Positions 15,976 to 25,233 of a stretch of DNA of 64,000 nt are shown here, piece by piece. Where the stretch lies: positions 7,235,501 to 7,299,500 of the forward strand of contig NZ_CP009241.1 in the NCBI RefSeq assembly GCF_000758525.1, read 5' to 3'. The first letter of the stretch is position 1; the number at the start of each line of letters is the position of its first letter. Below the pieces are notes generated by a model that worked only from the letters and a program-made list of their open reading frames with translations, made no database searches and was not told the origin of the DNA. A program made the position numbers and the translations under genes. The DNA is from Paenibacillus sp. FSL H7-0357 (GTDB lineage: Bacteria; Bacillota; Bacilli; Paenibacillales; Paenibacillaceae).

Positions 15976-17634
15976 TCAAGCGCCGAGAGTTGGGAGCTTC
16001 CCGTTCCGCGGAGCGGCTTCGGGGAAGGAAACATGCCAAACCCACCAATTGAGAGCTGTCAAAATTACCAAATAGATGTAAATCCCCGGAAAGAACAAGG
16101 TGAACACATAATGAACCCCGGCAAACCCCATTAATATAAACAGCAGAGCAATGGAAATCCCTTTGTAATCACTCTGCTTGGCGGCTTCATATTTCTCGGA
16201 GAAGGGCAGCGCCTGCGGCATCATGCGGTAGCAGATGACGGTATACAGCAGCGAGGCCAGCAGCACAGCGAACAAATCTACAATGATCTGGCCTCCGAAC
16301 AGCCAGACGAATACCGCTCCTTCCAAGACAAACAATGGCAGCAGCAGCCGCAGCAGCACCGCCTTAAGCATCCCGCGGTACACCGCGGCCGTCTCGGGCA
16401 GCGGAATAGCTTTATAAATCCATGCGCCCTTATAGCTGGCCGAATAACGCAGCATTTGCACGGCAGTCAGCACCAGCATTGCGCTGAGATAAACAAACAG
16501 GTAGGTTTTGGAGCCTCTGACTGCCTCCATGTCTCCGCTCCACACCTGGTTGAATATAAAGATAAAGGGCAAGACCAGCGACAATCCTATGGACGGGTAT
16601 ACCTTCAGCTTGAAATCCCGTTCGTTTTTCATCATGGACCAGGTAAACCGGAAGAACATCCCCTCTTCCTTGTTCCGGCATACAATCGCAGACAACCGTC
16701 GGGACAAGCGTCCATTATCTTTGCCCGCAGCGCCCTGCTCCGCCAGCTTCTGCAGACTCCGTTCGAATGTCGGCATCAGCTTGATGTATGCCGCAAGCAG
16801 TACCAGCGGCACCACAAGGCCAAGCAGTGCCAGCTCCGCAAGATGGGCACTCTTTTTCCCGGCAATCAGCAGCTCAAACGGAGCAGAGAACCAGATCGGG
16901 GCGAACAGAAAATTCCACCAGGCCGCTTTAAAAGTAACACCCAGCTCAGTGATGTTGAACAAGCGGGAAATCAGCTGGGCGCCCACGGTAACCCCAATGG
17001 ATAAAATGATCTGGACATAGTTGATGATGTCCTTGAGCTTTTCCCCGTCAAAGACCCTTAGGATCAATAAATAGAGCAGCGCGGTAAACACAAGGATAAA
17101 GCAGTCCATCAGAATGACTGCAGCAGCGTACAGCAGGAAGAAGGGTACTCCCTGGATAAATATCGAAACGATCAGTGACGGTCCCGTAAACGTCAGCGTG
17201 ACTGTCAGCAAATAAATGAGAATATGCAGGCTCTTCGCCATGCTCAAGGTCCGGCGGTTCACCGGCTTGGAGAACAAAATATTCTTGTCCCGCAGATCCA
17301 GCATGACCGATGAGAAGTCGGAGATCAGTGTTGTCATAATCATGAACATAACCACACTAAACAGCATACTCATCATCAGGATATAATTCCCCTTGGGAAT
17401 AACGATGAAAATCATCATCAAACCGATCAGTAAATAAAACCACTGCACCCGGAACGGCGAACCCTCGGTCTCCTGCTTATTGTTCTGTGATCCCGCAAAT
17501 ACCGTCGGCGTCCGCCTTCCGTCCATGGTCAGCTTTACTTGAAGAATGTTGCGCAGCATACCATAATCGACACCGATTCTCTTGAAGCCTCCCTGCAGCC
17601 GGTCAAGCAGCTTCAATACAAAGAAATCATTCAT
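15976..17634 (-). CDS. ABC exporter membrane subunit
   Basis: 552 residues from ATG 17634 (GAGGGTG upstream), which overlaps the stop of the ATPase gene by 8 bases, showing tight translational coupling. About ten hydrophobic segments in two groups, separated by a soluble stretch around residues 285-320 (EQGAAGKDNGRLSRRL). It resembles the large Firmicute putative ABC exporter family paired with YthP/EcsA-type ATPases (YthQ-like). Substrate unknown. The DLRDKNILFSKPVNRRTL segment in the first cytoplasmic loop is typical of this family and likely contacts the ATPase. Role: membrane half of a two-gene export system. Confidence 0.78.
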   Translation of the reverse strand: MNDFFVLKLLDRLQGGFKRIGVDYGMLRNILQVKLTMDGRRTPTVFAGSQNNKQETEGSPFRVQWFYLLIGLMMIFIVIPKGNYILMMSMLFSVVMFMIMTTLISDFSSVMLDLRDKNILFSKPVNRRTLSMAKSLHILIYLLTVTLTFTGPSLIVSIFIQGVPFFLLYAAAVILMDCFILVFTALLYLLILRVFDGEKLKDIINYVQIILSIGVTVGAQLISRLFNITELGVTFKAAWWNFLFAPIWFSAPFELLIAGKKSAHLAELALLGLVVPLVLLAAYIKLMPTFERSLQKLAEQGAAGKDNGRLSRRLSAIVCRNKEEGMFFRFTWSMMKNERDFKLKVYPSIGLSLVLPFIFIFNQVWSGDMEAVRGSKTYLFVYLSAMLVLTAVQMLRYSASYKGAWIYKAIPLPETAAVYRGMLKAVLLRLLLPLFVLEGAVFVWLFGGQIIVDLFAVLLASLLYTVICYRMMPQALPFSEKYEAAKQSDYKGISIALLFILMGFAGVHYVFTLFFPGIYIYLVILTALNWWVWHVSFPEAAPRNGKLPTLGA

Positions 17635-18427
17635 GCGGAGCACCCTCAGCAATGACCGCTACAAATTCACCGGCGATATCCCGGTACTGGTCAAATCCGG
17701 TCAGCTGATTGAAAATCTCCTCCAGCGAGCCTTCCCTGTTCTGCTCCTTCAACTGCGAGAAGCTGCCGTCTGCTACGATATCTCCCCCGTCGATCAGGAT
17801 GATCCGGCTGCTAATCTTCTCTACCACATCCATAATGTGCGAGGAATAGAAGATGGTCTTGCCCCGTGCCGCAAGTGAGGCGAAGATTTCCTTAACGATC
17901 ATTACACTGTTGGCATCCAGCCCGCTGAGCGGTTCATCAAGAAATAAGATGTCGGGATCATGCAGCATGCTGGAAATCAGCAGCACCTTTTGCTTCATCC
18001 CTTTGGAGTAGGAGGCGATACGCATGTCGTAAGCCCTCTCCAGATTTAAAAGACCCATCAGCCTTTCCGCTTTCTCATCAGCATCCTTTTGCTTCATGCC
18101 GTACAGTTCGCCGATGAATGTCAGGTACTCCCTGGCGGTCAGGCTGTCATACAGCTCTGCGACCTCCGGCACATAGCCGATCCGCCTTTTGTAGGCAGTA
18201 TCTCCGTCAGCGATGTCTCTGCCAAAAATTTTCACCGTACCGTTGTAACCCTCTACCAGCCCGAGCATGATCTTGACCGTGGTGCTCTTGCCCGCCCCGT
18301 TGGGCCCGATATAGCCAATGATTTGCCCCCGGTGAACCTCCAGATCGATTCCCCGCAGCACCATTCTGTCACTGTAATTCATCCATAAGCCGGATATTGA
18401 GATGACCGGCTCTTCCAATAGCCCCAT
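17627..18427 (-). CDS. ABC transporter ATP-binding protein (exporter pair)
   Basis: 266 residues. Start ATG 18427 is supported by AAGGAGA at a 6-base spacing; the frame stays open 31 codons further upstream without a ribosome site. Walker A is GYIGPNGAGKSTT, the signature is SYSKGMKQKV (an LSGGQ variant common in ABC-2 exporters), and Walker B is DILFLDEPLSGLD. The C-terminal 40 residues (SLEEIFNQLTGFDQYRDI) follow the usual pattern of single-domain exporter ATPases. It pairs with the downstream membrane protein in an operon. It energises export of an unknown substrate, possibly a peptide, lipid or drug. Confidence 0.88.
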   Translation of the reverse strand: MGLLEEPVISISGLWMNYSDRMVLRGIDLEVHRGQIIGYIGPNGAGKSTTVKIMLGLVEGYNGTVKIFGRDIADGDTAYKRRIGYVPEVAELYDSLTAREYLTFIGELYGMKQKDADEKAERLMGLLNLERAYDMRIASYSKGMKQKVLLISSMLHDPDILFLDEPLSGLDANSVMIVKEIFASLAARGKTIFYSSHIMDVVEKISSRIILIDGGDIVADGSFSQLKEQNREGSLEEIFNQLTGFDQYRDIAGEFVAVIAEGAPHE

Positions 18428-18615
18428 TGTTAATCTCCTTTCGAATCGGCTTTCCTTTAAATCATCAAGACAAACTTTCAATACTATTCCTATTCTATCA
18501 AATTTTACAACGTTCCTCATGTGAGCAATCGCAACAAACTAACCCTACAAAGTAGGGTTTTGGCTTTGAAAGCAACACAGCACCTTTGCGGAGGCCCTGA
18601 AAACTTATACATTCA

Positions 18616-18649
18616 CGAAAAAAAGGAGCGGCTACAGGGCCGCCCCTTA
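18616..18649 (-). terminator. Terminator after the SLH surface protein gene
   Basis: On the minus strand AAGGGGCGGCC pairs with GCCGCTCCTT and is followed by seven T. It lies about 75 bases past the stop at 18721. Another short hairpin, AACCCTAC/GTAGGGTT at 18541-18557, is seen nearby. Confidence 0.85.
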
Positions 18650-18720
18650 TAATGACTCGTATTTATGCTAGCAGAATAGGACATTAACCGATTCCGGTTT
18701 TCTATTGCAGCGCAGTCTTT

Positions 18721-21700
18721 CTACTTGGATAGCAGATTATAAAAAACCTGCGCCGCTTGCGCCCGGGTCGAAGGGTCGAGCGGATGGATTCTTCCGTTAT
18801 CCCCCTCGACAATGCCGCGTTCCACTAGTGCATTCAGTGCTTCCTGAGCGTAGCCTGCAACATCAGCTGCATCGCTGAAGCCGGTCAGCTCCTTGCCTGA
18901 GTTCTTCCCGGGAAGCTCTCCCAGAGCATCAAGGGCGCGGTACAGCAGCGTGAACAGCTCCTGACGCGTGATATAGCTGTCCGGCTTGAACTCGTTGTTG
19001 CCGGAACCGGAGGCAATGCCCAGCCGTTTGGCAGCGGCCAGATAGTCGCTGTAGTACGTCTTGCCTGCATCGCTGAAATTGCCCTCAGCTCCCGCTTCCG
19101 GCGCAATGCCGTAAGCCTTAAGCAGCAGAACGATAAACTGGCCTCTGGTGATGTTGTCATTCGGGCTGTAGCTGTTGCCGGCAGTACCTGAAGTGATCTC
19201 TCTTGCTGCCAGGAAGCTTACAGCATTGTTATACCAGGCGGTGGCAGCAATATCGGCAAAACTGACCTTGTTATAGGCAATGATATATTGCGAGAAATGG
19301 GTGGTCACAAATTCCACCGCTCCCGCAGCCGCATTGTATTTGCCCCGGACAATATCCAGACCACCGGCACTGGTGATGTTGTAAACAATAATGGAGTTTG
19401 CTTCTTCGCCTGCCTGCAGCTTGTAAGGAAGGCTGAGCTGCACTTTGCCTCCGCCGAAGACAGCCACCTTGCTGTCTCCTGCTTGAACTGTCAGATCATA
19501 CACCGGTCTGTCGCCGAGCACAGCCTTACCTTCTTCGGTTAAGGATACTTTGGCAATTCTGATGACAATGGTCCCGGCATCGGCGGCTGCGCTGATGCTT
19601 GCCACCGCAGTGGAATCAAAGGTGATCTGCCCAACGTTCTCGACATTAATCGTAAGTCTGGCATTCGTGCCGGAAGCTATCTCATTAAATGGGCTTCTCG
19701 GAATGCTGAGTTCAGTGGTCTTGGTACCCGTACCTGCTCCAATCTTGATTTCCAGAACAGCCTTCTTTCCTTGCGCTTCCGCAGCCTTGGCGCTGCTGAC
19801 AAGGCCTGCCACCGCATCGGCAGTAACAGCAGCTGTGGTCACGCCAGTAGCATCGTCAGTTTTAACCGACGCGGTTGCAACTGTAGTCACTGTATCTCCG
19901 GATGTTGTCGCAGACGGGGCTGGACTCGCGCTTGGTACCGGCACAACCGGTGTTCCACCGCCGCTCCCGCCGCCCGAACCTGTTGCCGGCACATAGGCTG
20001 GTACGACAACACTGGTATCCGGGCTTGGCTTATAGCCCAGCTTGCCAGCAGTTCTGACGTTATAGGTTCCAGCGGCCAGACCCGTGATTTCTTTATCCGT
20101 TGCCGGAATGTAGACGGATGCCGTCGACAGCTTGTATTCCAGGGCTGTCGTTGTGCCTGTAATCACTCCGTTCTTGTTCTCGGAGGAGGTAGGCGCTATG
20201 CCGGCCAGACCGGTTGGCGCAGTCTGTTCCTGAAGGTTGCCGGGGACAACTACATCGGCCGCCGGGCTTGCTGCATAACCCTCTTTGGCCGGATATCTTA
20301 CGTTGTACACGCCCGGTATCAACCCGGTGGTCTCTCCGTCTCCCGCATAGACATATTCCGTAACGGTGGACAGCTTGATCTGCAATTGCTTGGTGGTCCC
20401 TGTGATCTTCCCGTCTTTATTCTCCCAGGTAGTCGGCTTCACTCCTGCCAGGCCGGTAGGTGCCGCCTGTCTGTCTGTGAAGGCCGGAACGGCAACGCTA
20501 GCCTCAGGGCTTGCCGCAATTCCTTCCTTAGCCGCATATCTTACCTGATAGATACCCGGTATAAGATGTACAGGCAATACATCCTTGGCATACGTATACT
20601 CCGTAACCGTTGCCAGTCTGTATTCCAGCGATTGCAGCTCTTCCGCACTCAGCGCACCCTTGGCACCGCTGATCTGTCCATCGGCGTTCACCGCAGTTGT
20701 CGGCGGCAATCCCTTTAACCCTGCAGGGGCGGCCTGCTCTCCGGGCAAGGGCACAACCACTTCTACCGCTTCTCCCGCAGCGTATGGAATGGCCGTGGTT
20801 CCTTCCGGCTTAATAATAGGACCTTGGAAACCCGCAGTGGCCTTATATCTTACCAGATAAGTTCCCGGCTCCAGTCCCGAAATCGTATCGCCTGCGGCAG
20901 ATTGATATTCATAGACGGAGTCCTGCACACTTTTGTATTTGTATTCCAGCTGGCTGTTGGCTCCTCTGATGGTGCCGTCTGCGGTGCCGTACAGTCCGGC
21001 AGGCACAGCCTCCAATCGGGAATACAAAGTATTCAAAGCTTGAATGGCATTCTTGTATCTGGCACCGTCGGAATAACCGCTGCTTACATAACCCGGCTGG
21101 ATGTTCGTCCAGGAGTACATCAGCTCCACGTGCCCCAGAATAGGAGCCTTTGCTCCAGCCGCATCTTTGTTGTCTTTATTGTACGTGAAGAGATACGGCA
21201 CTTGAAGTCTGTCGCCTGTGACTGTCTCGTTCAGATCATTAACATAACTGATCACAGAGGGTTTAGCCGCCTGATTATTCTCTGTCTTGATATTGGTGAG
21301 ATAGGTATCCACCAGATCCACGTAGAGATTGGCATACGGGTGATTGCTTGTTCTAATCTGCAGCTCATTGTTATTATGCGGATTGGCCCGTCCGTTGGTT
21401 CCCGTATTATTACCGGGCTCAGCTACCGTCAGCCCCGAATCGAGCTTCGTGTCAAAGAAATAGATCTTGTCTATATGGTGCGCGATCGCTTGTTCATTGA
21501 CATATTTGATGATTGCCTGGGTATTCGGGCACCAGGAACCCCCAAACAGCAGGGTATAATTGCCGTCACTGGCCAGAATCTGCTTCAGCTGATGATAGGT
21601 CACATGCTCAAGCACCAGATTTTTGTCCTCCGGAGTAAAAATAATATTCCCATTGTTCTCCCCGGCGTAATTCCGGTTAAATGCCGATTTAATATACTCG

Positions 21701-22437
21701 GATTCATTGATCACACTGTAAGTGGAAGCAGCCTTAAACACCTGTCTGACAGAGTTTTTATAAGCATCGACCTTGGCTGGATCAAGCTGGCCGCTTGTCT
21801 GAAATTGTTCCCAAGACCCACCGTCTTTCAGATAGGATACAATAGGCGCGCTGTTGCCTTGTCCATCCTTATGATCCTTGTTGTACAGGAACAAGAACGG
21901 AGCATCAATCTTGTTGGCAGAAACAGTCTCGCCAGCTGCATTCACATAGCTGACGTTGTGTTCCCGGTCGGTTTTGTCATACAGCGAAAGATTCTTCAAA
22001 TATTTGTTGACCAGATCAACGTATTTATAGGCATACGGATTATTGCTGTCTGCAATATCAAGAGTGGCCCCGTCCAGCTTGGCGTCAAAATTATAGATCG
22101 CGGGAACGTTGATCCCATTTTCCTTGGCCACCTCATTAATGAACCCGATATTGGCCTGGGTCTCCTCGCTCCAGGTGCCGCCAACCAGCACAGCATAAGT
22201 ACCCTCGCTCTCAAACAAATTGACGATATCTTCATATGTAGCGGTCTTGTACACATGATTACGGTCATTCAGATGGGGATAATTTTCATAAAAATAATTA
22301 TATGTGCTGACCGTTCCGGAACCGCTGAGCGGAAGAACCGCCTCAGCCCCTGCCTTGCCGGGGTTAACCGGCAAGACGAGCAGCGCAGCCGCCAAAAGCG
22401 GCGCAAGGATTTTTTTCAGTGTTTGCTGTCTTTTCAT
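18721..22437 (-). CDS. SLH-anchored surface protein with two thioredoxin-like domains and internal repeats
   Basis: 1238 residues. Residues 1-32 are a signal peptide (KKILAPLLAAALLVLPV core). Residues about 65-245 and 277-470 are two copies of one domain: each starts T-Y-x-x-L/I, then YAVLVGGTWSEETQ or YTLLFGGSWCPNTQ, a helix, and FDAKLDG/FDTKLDSG. This is a thioredoxin-like pattern; only copy 2 has the cysteine, and the second CxxC cysteine is absent. Four repeats of about 75-85 residues follow (about 478-815; APTGLAG...GKITGTT...LIPGVYNVRY), then a Gly/Ser and Pro/Ser linker, a beta-rich domain (about 850-1055), and three SLH domains (about 1058-1105, 1120-1168, 1186-1236) that bind pyruvylated wall polymer. 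Function unknown. Probably cotranscribed with the gene 54 bases upstream. Confidence 0.85.
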   Translation of the reverse strand: MKRQQTLKKILAPLLAAALLVLPVNPGKAGAEAVLPLSGSGTVSTYNYFYENYPHLNDRNHVYKTATYEDIVNLFESEGTYAVLVGGTWSEETQANIGFINEVAKENGINVPAIYNFDAKLDGATLDIADSNNPYAYKYVDLVNKYLKNLSLYDKTDREHNVSYVNAAGETVSANKIDAPFLFLYNKDHKDGQGNSAPIVSYLKDGGSWEQFQTSGQLDPAKVDAYKNSVRQVFKAASTYSVINESEYIKSAFNRNYAGENNGNIIFTPEDKNLVLEHVTYHQLKQILASDGNYTLLFGGSWCPNTQAIIKYVNEQAIAHHIDKIYFFDTKLDSGLTVAEPGNNTGTNGRANPHNNNELQIRTSNHPYANLYVDLVDTYLTNIKTENNQAAKPSVISYVNDLNETVTGDRLQVPYLFTYNKDNKDAAGAKAPILGHVELMYSWTNIQPGYVSSGYSDGARYKNAIQALNTLYSRLEAVPAGLYGTADGTIRGANSQLEYKYKSVQDSVYEYQSAAGDTISGLEPGTYLVRYKATAGFQGPIIKPEGTTAIPYAAGEAVEVVVPLPGEQAAPAGLKGLPPTTAVNADGQISGAKGALSAEELQSLEYRLATVTEYTYAKDVLPVHLIPGIYQVRYAAKEGIAASPEASVAVPAFTDRQAAPTGLAGVKPTTWENKDGKITGTTKQLQIKLSTVTEYVYAGDGETTGLIPGVYNVRYPAKEGYAASPAADVVVPGNLQEQTAPTGLAGIAPTSSENKNGVITGTTTALEYKLSTASVYIPATDKEITGLAAGTYNVRTAGKLGYKPSPDTSVVVPAYVPATGSGGGSGGGTPVVPVPSASPAPSATTSGDTVTTVATASVKTDDATGVTTAAVTADAVAGLVSSAKAAEAQGKKAVLEIKIGAGTGTKTTELSIPRSPFNEIASGTNARLTINVENVGQITFDSTAVASISAAADAGTIVIRIAKVSLTEEGKAVLGDRPVYDLTVQAGDSKVAVFGGGKVQLSLPYKLQAGEEANSIIVYNITSAGGLDIVRGKYNAAAGAVEFVTTHFSQYIIAYNKVSFADIAATAWYNNAVSFLAAREITSGTAGNSYSPNDNITRGQFIVLLLKAYGIAPEAGAEGNFSDAGKTYYSDYLAAAKRLGIASGSGNNEFKPDSYITRQELFTLLYRALDALGELPGKNSGKELTGFSDAADVAGYAQEALNALVERGIVEGDNGRIHPLDPSTRAQAAQVFYNLLSK

Positions 22438-22491
22438 TAGCGCACCTCAACTTTATCTTTTTCTATACTTGCAATACCAAGCTTCAGGAGC

Positions 22492-23277
22492 TTAAGGGCA
22501 AACTTCCTCTTCAGCAGCCGGGGCAGGCGCCGGATTGCTCGCAGCCGGTGCTGCTGCCGGTGCGCTGGCCGCTTGGGATGAGGATGTGCCGGCAGCCGCT
22601 TCTGACGCCGGAGCAGTTGTGTTCGCCTTGACTACCTCAGTTGTCGAGAACGTCACCTTCTTCGCGGCAGGCTGTTCAGCAGCCGGAGCGGCTGTAGCTG
22701 CGGCCTGTACTTCAGCAGCCGGTTTCACCGTTTCGGCCTTGGGCGCTGCAGTTGCTTGCGGAGCCGCAGTTGCCTTTGGAGCTGCGGCCGTTTTAGGTGC
22801 CACGGCCGCTTTAGGAGCAGCAGCTACGGTGTTGGCTTCAGCCTTGGCAGTTGCCTGGGGCTGCGGCTCTTTAGCCGCAGGAGCGGCAGTCGCCTTAGCT
22901 TGAACAACCTCCGCCTTGGCCTGAACTACCTCTTGCGCCTTGGCCGGAGCGGACGGCTTGCTCGCCTCAGTTGCTGCCGGCTCAGCCGCCGGTGCTGCTG
23001 TCGCTGCGGCCTGCCCTGTATCGGCAGCCCCGCCTGCCTTGTCTGCAGCTGCCGCTTGAACCGGTGCTGCAGTGGCAGCTGCCGTCTCTACAGACTGAGC
23101 AGGCCCGGTCGCTGCCGGTGCAGTGGCCTGAGCCACACTACTGTCAGCCGCTGTTTTCACAACAGCCGGTGCTGCTGCCGCCTCAGCACTATTGTCTTGC
23201 TTCGCTGTCACAGCCGCATAAGTCAGAGCTGAGAAAATCAAAGTTGCTGCTACTACGGATACAGTGAGCTTTTTCAT
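22492..23277 (-). CDS. Secreted Ala/Pro/Thr/Lys-rich low-complexity protein
   Basis: 261 residues. A signal peptide is clear (MKKLTVSVVAATLIFSALTY, then AAVTAKQ). The rest is almost wholly Ala, Pro, Thr, Lys, Glu, Gln and Val in irregular blocks such as TAAPAAEP and KATAAPQATAAPK, with no recognisable fold. The sole cysteine is the penultimate residue; the protein ends EEEVCP. ATG 23277 has GAAAAGGA upstream. The stop is 54 bases from the start of the SLH protein, so the two likely form an operon. It could span or coat the wall, or crosslink through its terminal Cys. I do not recognise a family. Low complexity makes antisense frames look long; this frame is preferred for its signal peptide and ribosome site. 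Confidence 0.75.
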   Translation of the reverse strand: MKKLTVSVVAATLIFSALTYAAVTAKQDNSAEAAAAPAVVKTAADSSVAQATAPAATGPAQSVETAAATAAPVQAAAADKAGGAADTGQAAATAAPAAEPAATEASKPSAPAKAQEVVQAKAEVVQAKATAAPAAKEPQPQATAKAEANTVAAAPKAAVAPKTAAAPKATAAPQATAAPKAETVKPAAEVQAAATAAPAAEQPAAKKVTFSTTEVVKANTTAPASEAAAGTSSSQAASAPAAAPAASNPAPAPAAEEEVCP

Positions 23278-23407
23278 AAATGGTAACCATCCTTTTCTCT
23301 GGCCCGGTGCAGTGTACTTAAGTTCATACGCCCGCCCCTTGGCCTGCTCTAATGTTGGACTATCGAATTGGGTACACCTATCTATTACCTTTCTTTAGAT
23401 TTTTGGC

Positions 23408-23459
23408 AAAAAAAATAGAGCTTCAATACAGTGCAATAGCAAGCACTGATTGAACCTCT
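23408..23459 (-). terminator. Intrinsic terminator upstream of the surface operon
   Basis: On the minus strand AGAGGTTCAAT-CAGTGC pairs with GCACTG-T-ATTGAAGCTCT and is followed by TATTTTTTTTGCC. It points toward the surface operon yet lies 130 bases before its first start codon, so it ends a short upstream transcript. Confidence 0.8.
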
Positions 23460-23522
23460 GGTCGTCCAGTCGATTCCCGTCTGCAAATCTTCAACAGCAA
23501 AAAGTTATCCTGTGATGTGATT
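23409..23522 (-). ncRNA. Candidate small RNA or attenuated leader of the surface operon
   Basis: A minus-strand promoter (23557-23529) followed by a terminator (23459-23408) would give an RNA of about 115 bases. It contains TTGCAGACGGGAATCGACTG just before the terminator stem, which could form a competing structure. I recognise no known riboswitch consensus (c-di-GMP-I core checked by eye and absent). No open frame of note lies within it. Confidence 0.4.
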
Positions 23523-23528
23523 GATATC

Positions 23529-23557
23529 ATGTTAATAAGGGATCACTTTCTTGTCAA
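23529..23557 (-). promoter_or_regulatory. Promoter for the leader of the surface operon
   Basis: TTGACA (23557-23552), 17-base spacer, TAACAT (23534-23529) on the minus strand. Confidence 0.5.
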
Positions 23558-23700
23558 TCCCCAAATTATATTTTTCTCATCGTTTTTGTTGGAATTAAAC
23601 ATTACCACCTCGAATATAATAGCTTAACTAAGGAAAATAGGGGGGGATATTAAGACTACGAAACAACGTAAAATTACAATTCTTATCTTTTAGAAAAGGA

Positions 23701-23730
23701 TTGACAGTACAGCGGAACTTCCAGTATATT
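23701..23730 (+). promoter_or_regulatory. Promoter for the TcyP-like symporter gene
   Basis: TTGACA (23701-23706), 18-base spacer, TATATT (23725-23730). The intergenic stretch 23278-23781 otherwise holds the leader elements listed separately and A/T-rich DNA. Confidence 0.6.
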
Positions 23731-23781
23731 TATCCCACATTAATTCTTACATAACTAATTGGATTAGGGGGATTATTAAAA

Positions 23782-25146
23782 ATGTCTATCGACAACAACT
23801 TGATCACCGCCATCGAAAGTAACTGGTATGGCTTTGTTGTATCGATTTTTGTATTCGGGGTACTCTTCCTATTGGCCCGCAAGCGCGTCGGGTTTGGTAC
23901 GCGGGTCATTGTAGCCCTGGCAATTGGTCTGGTCGTCGGCATTCTTTTTCAGAATCTGGAGTTTGACACTAAGGCTATCACCACCTTCGGCAGCATCTAT
24001 GTCAGCCTGATCCGCATGTTGGTTGTCCCGTTGGTCTTCGTTCTGGTGCTTAACAGCATTGCATCGCTGACCAATCTGGAGTATTTGCGTAAAATCGGGT
24101 TCAAGACCTTTGCCTGGTTCCTTGGAACAACGGGTATTGCTTCAATAATAGGTCTACTGGTTGCACTGCTGTTCAACCCGGGAAGCGGCATTCAGCAGGA
24201 TGTGCCCGCCGATTTCACCGCCCGTGAAATTCCGACCTTCTCCCAGGTCATTCTTGACCTTGTACCTTCCAACCCGATCAATGAAGCTGCTGAAGGCAAG
24301 GTTGTGCCAGTGCTTATCTTTGCAATCTTCCTTGCAGTGGCCATCATCAAGATCGGCTCGAAAAATGCAGAGTCCGTGAAGCCTGTGCGTGACCTCATTC
24401 AATCGCTGACCCTGGTGCTGCACCAGGTCGTTAAATTCATCATCCGGCTGACGCCTTACGGTGTATTCGCACTCATTGCCGGCATCACCGCCCGCTACGG
24501 CTGGGAAACGCTGCAGGAGCTGGGAAGTGTAATTATAACCTCCTATGTCGCACTGATTATCCATTTTGTTCTGGTGTTTGGCGGACTCGTATTTTTTGTG
24601 GCCAAAGTCAATCCGCTGCGCTTCTTCCGCAAAATTTATCCGACCGTTGCCGTGGCCTTTACGACCAGAAGCAGCTACGCTGTACTTCCGGTTAACCTTG
24701 AGGTTATTACAAAACGGCTGCATGTTTCTCCCCGGATCGCCAGCTTTGTCGCTCCCCTTGGGGCGTCAGTCAACTTCAACGGCTGCGGCGGGATCTGGCC
24801 GGCCATTGTTGCTGTCTTCACTGCACAGGTATTCGGAATTGATCTTGGCTTGACCGACTATATCCTGCTAGTCTTTGTCAGCATCATTTCCTCCATCGGA
24901 GTTGCCGGCGTGCCCGGACCCGCAGTGATCTCGACAACCGTCGTACTTACCGCACTAGGCCTGCCGCTTGAAGGTATCGCAATCGTCGCCGGTGTAGAAG
25001 CGCTGATCGACATGGGCCGCACTGCTGTAAATGCTACCGGAACAACTGTTACCGCCCTGTTGGTGGCCAACTCCGAAGGGGAGTTCGACCGGGACGCGTT
25101 CAATAACGACAACGACGAAGATGAGCTTATTGCATCCGCCGTATAA
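23782..25146 (+). CDS. tcyP: Cation:amino acid symporter, TcyP-like (cystine)
   Basis: 454 residues of the dicarboxylate/amino acid:cation symporter (DAACS/SLC1) fold. Eight or so membrane helices plus re-entrant loops; the signature TTRSSYAVLPVN (around residue 295) replaces the glutamate-transporter serine-rich motif and is typical of TcyP cystine carriers. GASVNFNGCGGIWPAI and the final MGRTAVNATGTTVTALLV with its NxxxT/D pattern are substrate- and Na+-site segments. ATG 23782 has GGGGG at 9 bases. The acidic tail (FNNDNDEDELIASAV) is cytosolic. Substrate L-cystine is inferred from the motif; other TcyP-like proteins are barely tested. Monocistronic. Confidence 0.8.
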   Translation: MSIDNNLITAIESNWYGFVVSIFVFGVLFLLARKRVGFGTRVIVALAIGLVVGILFQNLEFDTKAITTFGSIYVSLIRMLVVPLVFVLVLNSIASLTNLEYLRKIGFKTFAWFLGTTGIASIIGLLVALLFNPGSGIQQDVPADFTAREIPTFSQVILDLVPSNPINEAAEGKVVPVLIFAIFLAVAIIKIGSKNAESVKPVRDLIQSLTLVLHQVVKFIIRLTPYGVFALIAGITARYGWETLQELGSVIITSYVALIIHFVLVFGGLVFFVAKVNPLRFFRKIYPTVAVAFTTRSSYAVLPVNLEVITKRLHVSPRIASFVAPLGASVNFNGCGGIWPAIVAVFTAQVFGIDLGLTDYILLVFVSIISSIGVAGVPGPAVISTTVVLTALGLPLEGIAIVAGVEALIDMGRTAVNATGTTVTALLVANSEGEFDRDAFNNDNDEDELIASAV

Positions 25147-25170
25147 TTTATTGCCTGACCTATATTCACC

Positions 25171-25217
25171 AAAAAAAACGGCTGCGCCGTCCTTGAACCA
25201 GGACAGCACAGCCGTTT
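25171..25217. terminator. Terminator between the symporter and oxidoreductase genes
   Basis: AACGGCTG...CAGCCGTT with inner GTCCT/AGGAC. An 8-base A-run on the left gives a strong T-run for the minus-strand gene; weaker for the plus strand. Confidence 0.8.
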
Positions 25218-25233
25218 GTATGTGCAACAAAAC

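Noticed and set aside
20824..22440. 538-codon open frame on the + strand opposite the SLH surface protein gene
   Set aside because: It lies wholly antisense to a gene with signal peptide, repeats and SLH domains. Its protein has no recognisable domains and its start lacks a ribosome site; the open frame follows from codon bias.
23409..23522. c-di-GMP-I riboswitch upstream of the surface operon
   Set aside because: The conserved core of that class was looked for by eye and is absent.
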